DNA from: Bacillus sp. Marseille-P3661 | Lineage (GTDB): Bacteria; Bacillota; Bacilli; Bacillales; Bacillaceae_J | Direction: 5' to 3' | Assembly (NCBI RefSeq): GCF_900240995.1 | Contig: NZ_LT965953.1 | Coordinates: 1,809,018 to 1,873,017 of the forward strand | Length of the DNA: 64,000 bases | Shown here: positions 1-9,349 of the stretch, one piece after another | Layout: every line of letters starts with the position of its first letter | Position numbering within the stretch: position 1 is the first letter of the stretch | The notes under the pieces: model-generated | Seen by the model: the letters and a program-made list of their open reading frames with translations, nothing else | What the model was told of the DNA's origin: nothing | The model's database searches: none | Position numbers and translations under genes: made by a program

Positions 1-42
1 AAACTCTGTGAAACAGTCTTTTTTGGAGGGATAACGAATCAT

Positions 43-70
43 ATGTCCGCATACTGTTTTTGCCGGACAT
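43..70. repeat. Inverted repeat in the leading non-coding stretch
   Basis: ATGTCCG at 43-49 is matched by CGGACAT at 64-70, with a 14-base loop. The rest of 1-113 has no ORF that I can support. It lies just beyond the 3' end of the dehydrogenase gene on the minus strand, so it may be a weak terminator or a fragment of an intergenic repeat family. There is no clear U-tract. Confidence 0.4.
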
Positions 71-113
71 TCAGTTCCTTATAGTCACAAATTACGCGGC
101 TTTGCGGAGTTCC

Positions 114-1046
114 TCAATAGCCCTTTTCTATATCCACCCTATTATGTAAATCCTCGTTTTGTTCGACTTTTTTTAACGTATCGATAAAACAAGCAACCGC
201 CTCATCTAGTTCTGTTACAGCAGAAATATGGGGTGTAATAATGACATCCTCACGTTCCCATAATGGTGAATCTTCAAGTAGAGGTTCCGTTGAGAACACA
301 TCCAACACAGCTTGGCGTACCTTTCCAGTATTCAAGGCCTCCATTAAAGCCGTCTCGTCCACAGTTGCTCCTCTACCAACATTAATGAAAGCTGCGCTAT
401 TAAAATAACTAAACAATTTGCTATTAAAAATTCCATTTGTTTCCTTTGTTAATGGTAGTGTGCTAATCACCCAATCTGCTATAGGTAAAACTGAAGACGC
501 CGCAGAGGTTGGTATTACCTTATGAAAATAGTCTTTTGATGTACCGCTTTTCGAAACTCCCATAACGGTCGCACCAAGCAAACTAAAGCTACGGGCTAGC
601 ACCTGTCCAATTTCCCCCGTTCCAAACACTACAATTGTCTGATCCTTAACCATTTTCGGTGTTCTTTGAATCCACTTCTTCTCTTGCTGTCTAGTCTCAA
701 AATACTTCTGATACTGAAGGTCCTTTAACACATAACTTAAACAGTATTCACTAATTCTTTCCCCAAATGAACAAACAGTCCTTGTTAAAAGTACATCATT
801 TTCTTCCCAGCCATTCAGGGCTAAATAGTTATTGACTCCGGCATTAAAGGAATGAATCCATTTTAATTGAGATAAGTCAAATTGAGGAGCAGGTTCAAAT
901 CCAACATAAGCGTCCGCCCATGCTAAATCCCCTTCAGTAATTTCTTCAATAGCAACAAAACGGAAATTTGGATGAATTGATGTTGGTAATTGTTTTTGAA
1001 AGTCCTCCTCATAGGGACCCGCTACAAGGATGTTTATAATTTCCAT
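114..1046 (-). CDS. D-2-hydroxyacid dehydrogenase (NAD-binding, phosphoglycerate dehydrogenase-like)
   Basis: A 310-residue protein of the D-isomer-specific 2-hydroxyacid dehydrogenase family, expected to interconvert a 2-oxoacid and a D-2-hydroxyacid with NAD(P)H in the cytosol. The Rossmann glycine motif VVFGTGEIGQVLARSF lies near residue 140. INVGRGATVDE near residue 220 and the late PHISAV segment (catalytic His) are family hallmarks. The length is typical. The ATG at 1046 follows a good ribosome binding site (GGGAGGAATCTAA). It is a single gene, so neighbours give no substrate. Members include glyoxylate/hydroxypyruvate reductases and 2-ketoacid reductases, and I cannot choose among them. 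Confidence 0.85.
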   Translation of the reverse strand: MEIINILVAGPYEEDFQKQLPTSIHPNFRFVAIEEITEGDLAWADAYVGFEPAPQFDLSQLKWIHSFNAGVNNYLALNGWEENDVLLTRTVCSFGERISEYCLSYVLKDLQYQKYFETRQQEKKWIQRTPKMVKDQTIVVFGTGEIGQVLARSFSLLGATVMGVSKSGTSKDYFHKVIPTSAASSVLPIADWVISTLPLTKETNGIFNSKLFSYFNSAAFINVGRGATVDETALMEALNTGKVRQAVLDVFSTEPLLEDSPLWEREDVIITPHISAVTELDEAVACFIDTLKKVEQNEDLHNRVDIEKGY

Positions 1047-1330
1047 TTAGATTCCTCCCGAAAAACTAGTTGATTTTCAACTGTTTCTAATTTGCATACA
1101 TTTTTTAATATTAAGCAAAATTTTATACAAAAAATTACAAGTAAATAACAGTTTTTTCACTCTTTTTGAAGATTTAATCTATTTTTAATAATTGTATAGG
1201 TATATAGATTAGAAATTCCATAATGTTATTTATTTTACTTAGGTCATCACTTTTCACCATAACTCTACTGAGAATATTTTTAAACTTAAAAATTTAAAAA
1301 TTCCAAAAATATAAGTTTACTATAAATCCA

Positions 1331-1339
1331 TGCTATAAT
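1331..1339 (+). promoter_or_regulatory. Extended -10 promoter for the YppF-like gene
   Basis: TGCTATAAT is a perfect extended -10 element (TGnTATAAT). No good -35 is visible at 17 bp upstream. It implies transcription starting near 1346, which rules out the upstream TTG at 1345 as a start codon and supports the ATG at 1381. Confidence 0.6.
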
Positions 1340-1380
1340 GATAATTGAAAGCGCTAACAAAAGAAAGGGGTTTTGTCGTA

Positions 1381-1593
1381 ATGTCTTTTGAAGAACTGAT
1401 GAATGATTACATACTTCATAAAAAACAGAAGCTCCCAAATATCAATCAATTATTAGATTTTGTTCAGCTAAGATATATACAAGGTGAACTATGTTTATCC
1501 AAATACCGTTGTTTACTTCGTGAACTACATGAACGCGGTGCAGTCAAACCCGAGTATTATGTAGAAAATCTTAACTCAAAAGCTTTCATTTAG
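1381..1593 (+). CDS. YppF-like small protein
   Basis: A soluble protein of about 70 residues resembling the Bacillus YppF family of small conserved proteins. The core NQLLDFVQLRYIQGEL, followed by a conserved Tyr-Arg-x-Leu-x-Arg-Glu-Leu helix and a GAVKPEYY ending, matches my memory of that family. The function of the family is not known to me. I place the start at the ATG at 1381, preceded by AAAGGGG at about 10 bp. The longer frame starts at a TTG at 1345 that lies at the predicted transcription start. It is monocistronic, with its own promoter and terminator. Confidence 0.65.
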   Translation: MSFEELMNDYILHKKQKLPNINQLLDFVQLRYIQGELCLSKYRCLLRELHERGAVKPEYYVENLNSKAFI

Positions 1594-1610
1594 TTATAAC
1601 ATATTGTCAA

Positions 1611-1645
1611 AAACCCCTTCCGTCTTGGAAGGGGTTTGCTTTATT
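1611..1645 (+). terminator. Rho-independent terminator
   Basis: An 11-bp perfect stem, AAACCCCTTCC / GGAAGGGGTTT, with a 5-base loop is followed by GCTTTATTT. It lies 17 bp after the YppF-like stop codon. Confidence 0.85.
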
Positions 1646-1703
1646 TCAAATAGAATTACTTGAACATTTAAAGTGATTATATTGTTTTATTCAGATTAGC
1701 GAA

Positions 1704-2903
1704 TTAGCCTACCTTCACAATAATCGCCGCACCATTATCACCTGCAGCACAGCCTGCTGCTAGTGCATAGCCACCTCCTTTTAGAGCCGTTTCTTCAATG
1801 GCTTCAATGAGTAAACGCCCTACAGTAGGTCCTTGCGGATGACCAAACACCAATGAGCTGCCATAATTGTTCATATCCATCGCATCGATTCCAAACTCCT
1901 TCGCTAAGTACATATCATTAACGATAAATGGATTGTGAGTTTTAATGGCTTTCAAATCATTGATCGATATTCCAGCTCGATCTAGCGCCATTTTAACAGC
2001 GGGTACCGGAGCTGCTGGCATCGTAGCTTTCTCACCTCTTGCGTATCCATATGAAATCACTTGAACCGGAATACTAGAGTCAGTGCTTAAACGCGCTGCA
2101 TTTTCTTGTGTAGTTACAATGATTCCAGCATTCCCATCAGCTGGATGGGTTTGACAACCGAATGTCAAAATTCCATTTTCAGTCGTTGGTCGGAGCTTAC
2201 GCAGTGCTTCGATTGATGTTTCGTTCACACCTTCATCTGTTTCAAGCACTTTTGTCTGCCGTTTTGAAACCTTTATTTCAACCGGAAGCATATAACGCTT
2301 TTGAAAGGCGCGATCATCTTTTAGTGAATCCGCATATTGCTCATAACGCCGAAACGTTAGTTCATCTGCCTCTTCCTTGGTGAACCCGTTTTCTTTAGCA
2401 ACTCTTTCTGCCGTATAAATCATACCGATTCCAGTGGATGGATCTGCTGCCATATTGTCCATATTCCAATTTTCCGAAAGGACCTCACCACCAGGTCCTT
2501 TTGGATTTGGCCAAATTGTATGAGGGCCATTAGAGCATCGATCGACTAACAGGCAATAGGCAGCGTTGGCATTTCCTAGTTCAACGGCAGCCGCTGCATT
2601 GTAGACCGATGTCGTCGACGTTGCACAAGCATGCATTACGGTTTGACCAGGGATATCAGGAGCGCCCATCATTGTGGAAGCCCATGACGCACCATAAAAC
2701 ACACTTTTTTGCCCGATTGTAATCCCGAGATATAGATAATCCAATTCTTCATTTGGGTTTAAGTGCCTTGATTTAAACCACTTTTTACTAGTGTTGGCGC
2801 CTAATTCAATCGAATTTTCATTTTGTAAAGTTCCCTGCCATTTACTAAATGGTGTCGTATAATAACCGCCATAGGGTATAAATGCTTTCGTAAACATGCT
2901 CAT
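1704..2903 (-). CDS. Thiolase family protein (acetyl-CoA acyltransferase)
   Basis: A 399-residue thiolase, the last step of beta-oxidation: it cleaves 3-ketoacyl-CoA with CoA. The nucleophilic cysteine is Cys93 in HACATSTTS. The second active-site region is GHPQGPTVG (His355), and the C-terminal cysteine is Cys385 in GCAAGDNGAA. The classical HEAFA motif is replaced by HNPFI, so this is a divergent thiolase rather than a textbook FadA. It follows the hydroxyacyl-CoA dehydrogenase gene by 5 bp, so the two are co-transcribed. The start is the ATG at 2903. A second ATG two codons in (2897) sits better after GGAAGGG and is an alternative. Confidence 0.85.
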   Translation of the reverse strand: MSMFTKAFIPYGGYYTTPFSKWQGTLQNENSIELGANTSKKWFKSRHLNPNEELDYLYLGITIGQKSVFYGASWASTMMGAPDIPGQTVMHACATSTTSVYNAAAAVELGNANAAYCLLVDRCSNGPHTIWPNPKGPGGEVLSENWNMDNMAADPSTGIGMIYTAERVAKENGFTKEEADELTFRRYEQYADSLKDDRAFQKRYMLPVEIKVSKRQTKVLETDEGVNETSIEALRKLRPTTENGILTFGCQTHPADGNAGIIVTTQENAARLSTDSSIPVQVISYGYARGEKATMPAAPVPAVKMALDRAGISINDLKAIKTHNPFIVNDMYLAKEFGIDAMDMNNYGSSLVFGHPQGPTVGRLLIEAIEETALKGGGYALAAGCAAGDNGAAIIVKVG

Positions 2904-2908
2904 CTTTT

Positions 2909-4969
2909 TTATGCCCTTCCTACTACTAACTTCGTTTTAAACACAGGGCGTTTCCCTTCTGTAACAGCAATTAAACCAATTAATGCATCTTCCGTTTCGA
3001 AAATTGGAACTAAGCCAGCTAATTCAAGCTCAATACCTTCCGCAATAGACATCTCGGCTTGCTTGTTAATCAGGTCATTCATTGTTTCTAAAGCAATTAA
3101 TCCCTTATAAGATAGAGTTTTTAATAGTTTATCAGCAAGTTGCTCATCGATTCCTTGTGGCTTTTCACCATTTAGCATGCGTTCCACATTTTCATCAGAA
3201 AACGCTTGTTGGTATACAGCGTAAGAAGTAGGGATTTCTCTCTTAGCATATTTATCAACTTTACCATTCGCTACAAGCTTTTCAATTGTAGCTTCGATTT
3301 CCTCCATCTCAACAAGCTCTGTCACAATTCCTAATTCTTTCGCTGTTTGAGCTGTGATTTGCTTTCCTGTAAACGTAAAATATTTAGCTAATTCTTTACC
3401 GATTTGGTGGTTTGTGCGCAACATTCCGCCTAATCCTGGGTAAATACCTAGACCGCTTTCAGGGAAGCCCATTGAGCCTTGGCTTGTCGCAACGATCGCT
3501 TGACATGCCAGTGCTAGCTCGCTGCCGCCGCCAAGTGAAAGACCATCTAGAACAGCAATCGTTAATTTTTCAGACGTTTCGAATTTTCTAAATAACTCAT
3601 GACCTTTTCTTGTGAACTCTACATTTACATCAATATTATTAGTTTTTATACATTCGATAAAGTGTTTGATATCAGCACCTGCTACGAAAGCTTTTCCAGC
3701 ACCTTGTATAGCAATCCCCTTAACTTGCGGATCTTTTTCAGCTTGATCAAACGCCTTTTCTAATTGATCGACAACCACTGGATTTAACGCGTTCATTGCT
3801 TCCGGACGGTTGATCGTAATGTACGCAACCTCATTCTTTACTTCCAAATCAACATATTTAAATTCAAAAGGCACGCCCTTGTCAGCTTGAGCTTTTAATA
3901 CTTGTGGCAAATGGAAACCTGGTCTTGCTTCATATAATTCTTTTACCATTTCGTATGCCTTTTCCACGCCCACTTTATTAATTAATTCAAATGGTCCTAA
4001 GGTCCATCGTAGCCCAATTTTAGCTCCACGATCTGTATCTTCAATTGTGGCAACGCCTTCATCTACCTGTGCACCAGCAACACCAAAAATTGTTGCATAT
4101 AAATGCTGATTAATTTCATCAAATTTTGTTTCATCTACCTCGTCACTAAGATCCCAATCCTGTTTCAACTCCACTTGTTTTCTAAGTATATCCGGTGCGA
4201 AATAAAATTCACTTACTTCCTTACCCATATAGTTAGTGACATGTAATGCAATTGGTAATCCTGTCACATTCATTAACTCAAAAGGACCCATTCCAATTTC
4301 AAAACCTTGTTTCGCTGCTGCATCAATTGTAGCGGTATTCGCTACCCCTTGATCTAATAAATAAATAGATTCTGAAAGGAACGTCGTAAAGTAACGATTT
4401 ACAGCAAAGCCAGGAGAGTCTTTTACGACAATACATGTTTTATTATGAAGTTTTCCAATTAGAAGTGTAGTCTCAATCGTCTCTTTAGAAGTTCCTTCAT
4501 GAGGGATTACCTCTACTAATCTATTTTTTGCAGGATGATAGAAGTAATGCATACCAATGAATTTCTCTGGACGGTTTGTATATTTAGCAAGGTCTCTTAT
4601 ATAAATCCCTGATGTGTTCGTTGCAAAGATAGTTTTTTCATCACAAATTTTATCAAGCTTAGCAAAAAGGCTTCCCTTTATCTCTTTATCTTCAAATACT
4701 GCCTCTACAACTAAATCAACATCCTTTAATGCATCATAGTCAGATGTCGCATGAATGCGATTTAATGTATTAGTGACTTGTTGCTCGGTGAAAATCCCTC
4801 GATCAATACCTTCTTTCAGGGTAGAGCTTATAATGGAGACTCCTCGTTGAACCTGCTCTTCAGTCAGATCAACCAATGTAACATTCAAACCTTCTTGAGC
4901 CATTTTTTGTGCAATTCCTGACCCCATATTTCCTGCGCCGACAACTCCAACTTTAAGTGATTTTGACAT
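2909..4969 (-). CDS. Bifunctional 3-hydroxyacyl-CoA dehydrogenase / enoyl-CoA hydratase
   Basis: A 686-residue multidomain beta-oxidation enzyme with the dehydrogenase first and the hydratase last, as in Bacillus FadN but shorter. The NAD-binding motif VGVVGAGNMGSGIAQ is at residues 7-21, and the catalytic His141 is in GMHYFYHPAKNRLVEVI. Two 3HCDH C-terminal-type segments span about 187-365. A crotonase domain begins near 372, with the oxyanion-hole stretch GKAFVAGADIKHF and both expected acidic residues, Glu484 in GGSELALAC and Glu504 in GFPESGLGIYPGLGG. The start has AAAGGAG upstream. It lies between the acyl-CoA ligase and thiolase genes, so one operon could carry out hydration, oxidation and thiolysis. 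No acyl-CoA dehydrogenase is present in the window. Confidence 0.9.
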   Translation of the reverse strand: MSKSLKVGVVGAGNMGSGIAQKMAQEGLNVTLVDLTEEQVQRGVSIISSTLKEGIDRGIFTEQQVTNTLNRIHATSDYDALKDVDLVVEAVFEDKEIKGSLFAKLDKICDEKTIFATNTSGIYIRDLAKYTNRPEKFIGMHYFYHPAKNRLVEVIPHEGTSKETIETTLLIGKLHNKTCIVVKDSPGFAVNRYFTTFLSESIYLLDQGVANTATIDAAAKQGFEIGMGPFELMNVTGLPIALHVTNYMGKEVSEFYFAPDILRKQVELKQDWDLSDEVDETKFDEINQHLYATIFGVAGAQVDEGVATIEDTDRGAKIGLRWTLGPFELINKVGVEKAYEMVKELYEARPGFHLPQVLKAQADKGVPFEFKYVDLEVKNEVAYITINRPEAMNALNPVVVDQLEKAFDQAEKDPQVKGIAIQGAGKAFVAGADIKHFIECIKTNNIDVNVEFTRKGHELFRKFETSEKLTIAVLDGLSLGGGSELALACQAIVATSQGSMGFPESGLGIYPGLGGMLRTNHQIGKELAKYFTFTGKQITAQTAKELGIVTELVEMEEIEATIEKLVANGKVDKYAKREIPTSYAVYQQAFSDENVERMLNGEKPQGIDEQLADKLLKTLSYKGLIALETMNDLINKQAEMSIAEGIELELAGLVPIFETEDALIGLIAVTEGKRPVFKTKLVVGRA

Positions 4970-5029
4970 AGTTTTTTTTCTCTCCTTTGGATTAAATTTA
5001 AGTAAGTTATATTTATATAATTTAAGTTT

Positions 5030-6604
5030 TTAGCGTAATTGAACCTGTTCTTTTAACTGACTCTGTAATTCTATTTTTTTGATTTTCCCTGATGGTGTCA
5101 TTGGAAAGTCTTCTACGAATACAATTTTGTCTGGAACTTTATAATCTGCTACTTTCTCTTTAATAAAAGAAAGCATTTCTTCTTCGGAACTTATTGTACC
5201 CGCTTTCAATTGGATGCAAGCACAAGAAATCTCTCCAAGAACTGTATCTGGCAGCCCCAATATAGCAACGTTATTTACATATGGGTGGGTGTAAAAATAT
5301 TCCTCTACCTCACGAGGATAGATATTGTAGCCCCCGCGAATGATCATTTCTTTCTTACGGCCTACAATTCTTATGTATCCTTTTTGATCAATGGTAGCCA
5401 AATCACCCGTATAGTACCAGCCTTGTTCATCAATAGTCTCATAAGTTTTCTCGGGCATGTTATAGTAACCCTTCATTAAGCCAAAGCTTTTACACGCCAG
5501 CTCTCCTACTTCCCCAATCGCCACTTCATTTCTATTGCCATCAACTACTTTTACCTCTACTCCAGGCAATGGTCTGCCAACGGTCTCGGCTCTTACCAGA
5601 TCATCATCATCAAAGCTAGTTAATGATAAAGTAGGAGAGGTTTCCGTCATTCCATAACCTATTAAAATATTAATTCCCATTTCTTCTCGAATACGTCTTA
5701 TAATTTCTACGGGTGCAGGTGCTCCTCCCATTTCGCCTGTTCTCAGCGATGAAAGATCATATTTACTAAAGTTCGGATGGTTCAATTCTAGAATAAACAT
5801 GGTAGGAACCCCAGGATGGATGGTAACCTTTTCTTGTTCAACCAAAGCTAATGCCTTTTCTGGTTTAAATACTTCCATCAACACCATTCTGCTGGCTGAC
5901 GCAATAACACGTAAAACGAACATAAGTCCCATCACGTGAAACGCCGGTGTTGGAAGTAAGAAAACATCATTTGGTGAACATTTCATACATTCAGCTCCCG
6001 CAACAGCTGTATGAACAAGATTTTTATGTGTTAACATCGCTCCCTTTGGTTTCCCTGTTGTTCCAGATGTATATAAAATTGCATAAACATCCTCGATCGG
6101 ATCGATCTCTACCTTTGGGGCTTGTTTCACTTTCCCTGCTCGTAACAAGTTTTCATAGCTTTCTATTTCATTTGAATGAAAACGAACAGCTACTAGATGC
6201 TCTAATGTAGGTATATTCTCCTTTATTTCTTGGTATTGATTAAAGTGATTAATATGATCAAATTCCTCTGGGAAGAAAACAACTTTAGCACCTGAATTGT
6301 TTAAAATATAAGTTACTTCCTCTTTTTTAAAGCGTGTGTTAAACGGAATAAGTATGGCTCCTAATTTTGCTAATGCAAATTGAATGACGATAAACTCATG
6401 CCAATTTGGCAAGCTCACTGCTACACGATCACCTTTAGTAATACCTAATTGATGTAAACCTGAAGCTAGCTCACTAGCCTCTAGATTTAGCTCTTTATAA
6501 GTGAGTCTTCTTACTCCATCGTATATTACTTCAAGATCCGGTTTTAACGCTAAAGCGGAATCAAGTAATTGAGATAAAGACATACTATATCGCTCTTTAA
6601 ACAT
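5030..6604 (-). CDS. AMP-forming acyl-CoA synthetase (fatty-acid--CoA ligase family)
   Basis: A 524-residue ANL-superfamily ligase that activates a carboxylic acid with ATP and CoA. The phosphate-binding motif YTSGTTGKPKG is at 178-188. The adenylate motif GYGMTETSP, the hinge region GWYYTGDLATID with GRKKEMIIRGGYNIYP, and the C-terminal catalytic lysine in PSGKIKK are all intact. It is the first gene of the operon with the dehydrogenase/hydratase and thiolase. GGAAGTG lies about 10 bp before the ATG at 6604. The Met at residue 8 is a possible alternative start. The acyl substrate (fatty versus aromatic acid) cannot be read from sequence. Confidence 0.9.
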   Translation of the reverse strand: MFKERYSMSLSQLLDSALALKPDLEVIYDGVRRLTYKELNLEASELASGLHQLGITKGDRVAVSLPNWHEFIVIQFALAKLGAILIPFNTRFKKEEVTYILNNSGAKVVFFPEEFDHINHFNQYQEIKENIPTLEHLVAVRFHSNEIESYENLLRAGKVKQAPKVEIDPIEDVYAILYTSGTTGKPKGAMLTHKNLVHTAVAGAECMKCSPNDVFLLPTPAFHVMGLMFVLRVIASASRMVLMEVFKPEKALALVEQEKVTIHPGVPTMFILELNHPNFSKYDLSSLRTGEMGGAPAPVEIIRRIREEMGINILIGYGMTETSPTLSLTSFDDDDLVRAETVGRPLPGVEVKVVDGNRNEVAIGEVGELACKSFGLMKGYYNMPEKTYETIDEQGWYYTGDLATIDQKGYIRIVGRKKEMIIRGGYNIYPREVEEYFYTHPYVNNVAILGLPDTVLGEISCACIQLKAGTISSEEEMLSFIKEKVADYKVPDKIVFVEDFPMTPSGKIKKIELQSQLKEQVQLR

Positions 6605-6907
6605 AAGTAGTTTTCACTTCCTTATACGTCATATTTAAAAAATTTAGAAAATTTAAATCATTTATTCCCTTACTTAACGATAAAATTATTTCCATCAAAA
6701 AGCTACCTACATAAAGTAGGAAAAACACCTATAAACATCCTTACTTGTAACGAAATCCTATATTAATAACATTTCCTGCCGACTACTATTAAACATTAGA
6801 AGTAAGTAAGAGAACAAGAAAGGGGAAAGTTTCGGAAAATAGATAGGAGAAAATTCTTCATTTAATTAATAAAAAGGATACTCCGCGATTAACGCTTGGG
6901 TTAACCC
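6605..6907. other. Intergenic stretch upstream of the acyl-CoA ligase operon
   Basis: Non-coding and AT-rich. It should hold the promoter of the minus-strand operon, but I see no convincing -35/-10 pair or operator. It runs directly into the 52-bp tandem array. Confidence 0.4.
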
Positions 6908-7323
6908 CTTCATACACCCGATGAAGAGGAAACAACGGCATAAAACATCATTCAAACCTCTTCATACACCCGATGAAGAGGAAACAACGGCATAAAACAT
7001 CTTTTAAACCTCTTCATACACCCGATGAAGAGGAAACAACGGCATAAATGATCATTGAAACCCTTTCATACACCTGATGAAGAGGAAACAACGGCATAAT
7101 ACATCTTTTAAACCTCTTCATACACCCGATGAAGAGGAAACAACGGCATAAATGATCATTGAAACCCCTTCATACACCTGATGAAGAGGAAACAACGGCA
7201 TAAAACATCATTCAAACCTCTTCATACACCCGATGAAGAGGAAACAACAGTGTAAAACATCATTCAAACCTCTTCATACACCCGATGAAGAGGAAATCAC
7301 CGAAAAAAGATCATACATACCTC
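6908..7323. repeat. Tandem array of eight 52-bp units, each with a 9-bp hairpin
   Basis: Units begin at 6908, 6960, 7012, 7064, 7116, 7168, 7220 and 7272, exactly 52 bp apart. A degenerate ninth copy begins near 7325. In the commonest form each unit holds CCTCTTCAT, loop ACACCCG, then ATGAAGAGG, which is a perfect 9-bp stem. It is followed by AAACAACGGCATAAA and a more variable segment of about 15 bp. Two sub-types alternate, one with AAACATC and one with AATGATC. The period is not a multiple of three and no ORF crosses it, so it is non-coding. It lies between the ligase promoter side and the aldehyde dehydrogenase terminator. Confidence 0.95.
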
Positions 7324-7399
7324 TCTTCATCGACCCAAGAGAATGAACCGTCAAAATGAAAATCTATGCCGTTCTCCAAAACGATAAAGTTTCAGAAAA

Positions 7400-7438
7400 G
7401 GGAAAACAACCTTACCCAATAATTCACAGGTAAGGTTG
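7400..7438 (-). terminator. Terminator of the aldehyde dehydrogenase gene
   Basis: On the minus strand CAACCTTACC pairs with GGTAAGGTTG around a 12-base loop and is followed by a T-rich TTTTCCCTTTTC run. It is about 100 bp past the stop codon. Confidence 0.75.
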
Positions 7439-7541
7439 TATTATAAAAAGTATCATAAATATATGAAATATTTGTTAGGTAAACTAACAGCCCCCACTCC
7501 TGGCCTTTTCACTTCAACAGTTGCAATATTTTAAACAAGAA

Positions 7542-9026
7542 TTATAGTTTCACACAAATATTAGTTAGTTCAGTGTAGAATTCCCAACTATGAACGCCAC
7601 CAACACGGCCTAGTCCACTATCTTTCGTACCACCGAATGGAGTTCGTAGGTCACGAACAAACCAGCAGTTAATATAGGATAATCCAGATTGAATTGATTG
7701 GGCTACACGGTGTGCGCGACGGATATCATTCGTCCAAATTGTATTACTTAAGCCCATACGAGTATCATTTGCTGCTGCAATCACTTCTTCTTCTGTGTCG
7801 AACGGAATCACTGTAACAACTGGTCCGAAAATTTCTTCACGAACACAACGTGAGCTGTCATCTAAACCTGTGATAATCGTTGGTTCGATGAAATATCCTT
7901 TATCCAATCCTTCAGGACGTTTACCACCTGTAACGAAAGTACCGCCTTCCTCTTCCGCAATTTTCAAATAGCTCATTACTTTATCATAATGTACTTTAGC
8001 AACTAATGCACCTTGGTCGTTGTCCATATCAAATGGGTCGCCAACTTTTAATTCTCGTGTTTTGGCTGCAAATTTTTCTACGAACTTTTCATAAATAGGT
8101 CGTTCAACATAAATTCTTGAACCACATACACAAACTTCCCCTTGATTTGTAAAGCTTGATCGGATAGTTGTTTCCACAACTTCATCAATATTCACATCCG
8201 CAAAAATGATATTAGGGTTTTTACCGCCCAATTCCATTGAAAGCTTTTTCAATGTAGGAGCAGCCTCAGCCATGATTCTAGCACCCGTGCTTACTTGACC
8301 GATAAAGCCGATCCCTGCAATGTCTGGATGTTTATTGATTGCACTTCCAGCACCAGGTCCAAAGCCGTGAACCAAGTTTACAACTCCATCCGGAACGCCC
8401 GCTTCTTTTAGAATTTCCATTAATTTTGTTGCTGTCATTGGCGTTAATTCAGATGGCTTAATTACTACAGTACATCCTGCTGCAAGTGCTGGAGCTAATT
8501 TCCATGTTAATAAGAATAATGGAAGATTCCATGGTTGAATTAATCCAACTACTCCGATTGGACGGCGATGTCCGTAGTTAATCGCATTATGTGTATCATC
8601 CTTGAAAGATTCTGTTCCCACAGACATCATGTAATCAGCAAAGAAATGAAAGTTTGCTGCGGCCCGTGGTGCATCAACGTGACGAGAGAACTTAAGGTGC
8701 TTACCCGTATCTAATGATTCTAATTGTGCGATTTCTTCTTGTCGCGCTTCAAGAATATCGCCAACTTTGCGGATAATTTTTGAACGTTCCTTTGTGCTCA
8801 TTTTTCCCCATGGTCCTTCTTCAAAAGCACGTTTTGCTGCTTGAACCGCTAAATTTATTTCTTCTGTTCCACCTTCCGCAACAGTACCATATATTTCCTC
8901 TGTTACTGGATTAACATTATTAAATGTTTTTTTATTAAGAGATTCTACAAATTTACCATCAATATAGTGTAAACAGTTAAAAGGTTTTACAGTCTTTTCT
9001 ACAACCGTTTGTGTTTGTACCGCCAT
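7542..9026 (-). CDS. Aldehyde dehydrogenase, 2-hydroxymuconic/2-aminomuconic semialdehyde dehydrogenase type
   Basis: A 494-residue NAD(P)+-dependent aldehyde dehydrogenase. The catalytic residues are visible: Asn167 in QPWNLP, Glu265 in MELGGKNP and Cys299 in NQGEVCVCGSR. The C-terminal stretch NCWFVRDLRTPFGGTKDSG and the ending EFYTELTNICVKL strongly resemble 2-hydroxymuconate semialdehyde dehydrogenases of aromatic meta-cleavage pathways and the related aminomuconate enzymes. No ring-cleavage dioxygenase is in the window, so the natural aldehyde is uncertain. One oddity is FIGQVSTG where FTGS-type sequences usually carry Thr. The start has a strong AAGGAGG site. The gene stands alone with its own terminator. 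Confidence 0.85.
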   Translation of the reverse strand: MAVQTQTVVEKTVKPFNCLHYIDGKFVESLNKKTFNNVNPVTEEIYGTVAEGGTEEINLAVQAAKRAFEEGPWGKMSTKERSKIIRKVGDILEARQEEIAQLESLDTGKHLKFSRHVDAPRAAANFHFFADYMMSVGTESFKDDTHNAINYGHRRPIGVVGLIQPWNLPLFLLTWKLAPALAAGCTVVIKPSELTPMTATKLMEILKEAGVPDGVVNLVHGFGPGAGSAINKHPDIAGIGFIGQVSTGARIMAEAAPTLKKLSMELGGKNPNIIFADVNIDEVVETTIRSSFTNQGEVCVCGSRIYVERPIYEKFVEKFAAKTRELKVGDPFDMDNDQGALVAKVHYDKVMSYLKIAEEEGGTFVTGGKRPEGLDKGYFIEPTIITGLDDSSRCVREEIFGPVVTVIPFDTEEEVIAAANDTRMGLSNTIWTNDIRRAHRVAQSIQSGLSYINCWFVRDLRTPFGGTKDSGLGRVGGVHSWEFYTELTNICVKL

Positions 9027-9277
9027 AATTTTTTCCTCCTTAAAGCTAACAAATATTATTTAGGTTTATCTATGTCTTTATGTTAATTGTTTATTGTTTC
9101 GTATACAACATACGTGTTGCTCTATGCGGAACATGTGAGTAATTTTTTTTAAAAGTTGCAAATATTGTATCATAAGTGCCCTATAAATACATTTTCGCCA
9201 GCTTCCGTCTATAGTACTGAACTAATATCCATAATAATTATAGCGTTCTCTATGTTTTTCGAAAAATAAATGACAAT
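9027..9277. other. Aldehyde dehydrogenase upstream region
   Basis: Non-coding. On the minus strand it should hold the dehydrogenase promoter, and TGATACAAT near 9170 is a possible -10. CAACATACGTGTTG near 9107 contains CAACA/TGTTG half-sites that could be an operator, but no regulator can be assigned. Confidence 0.3.
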
Positions 9278-9318
9278 CAAAAACAGCACCAATTGTCATT
9301 ATTATAGACAATTGGTGC
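9278..9318 (-). terminator. Terminator of the DEAD-box helicase gene
   Basis: A perfect 12-bp stem, GCACCAATTGTC / GACAATTGGTGC, with a 9-base loop is followed on the minus strand by TGTTTTT. It lies 31 bp past the helicase stop codon. Confidence 0.9.
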
Positions 9319-9349
9319 TTATACTGACTATTTTTCTCAAATGAGACCT

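Noticed and set aside
6908-7323. CRISPR array
   Set aside because: The spacers are as conserved as the repeats, units are strictly 52 bp and no cas genes are present. It is a minisatellite-type array.
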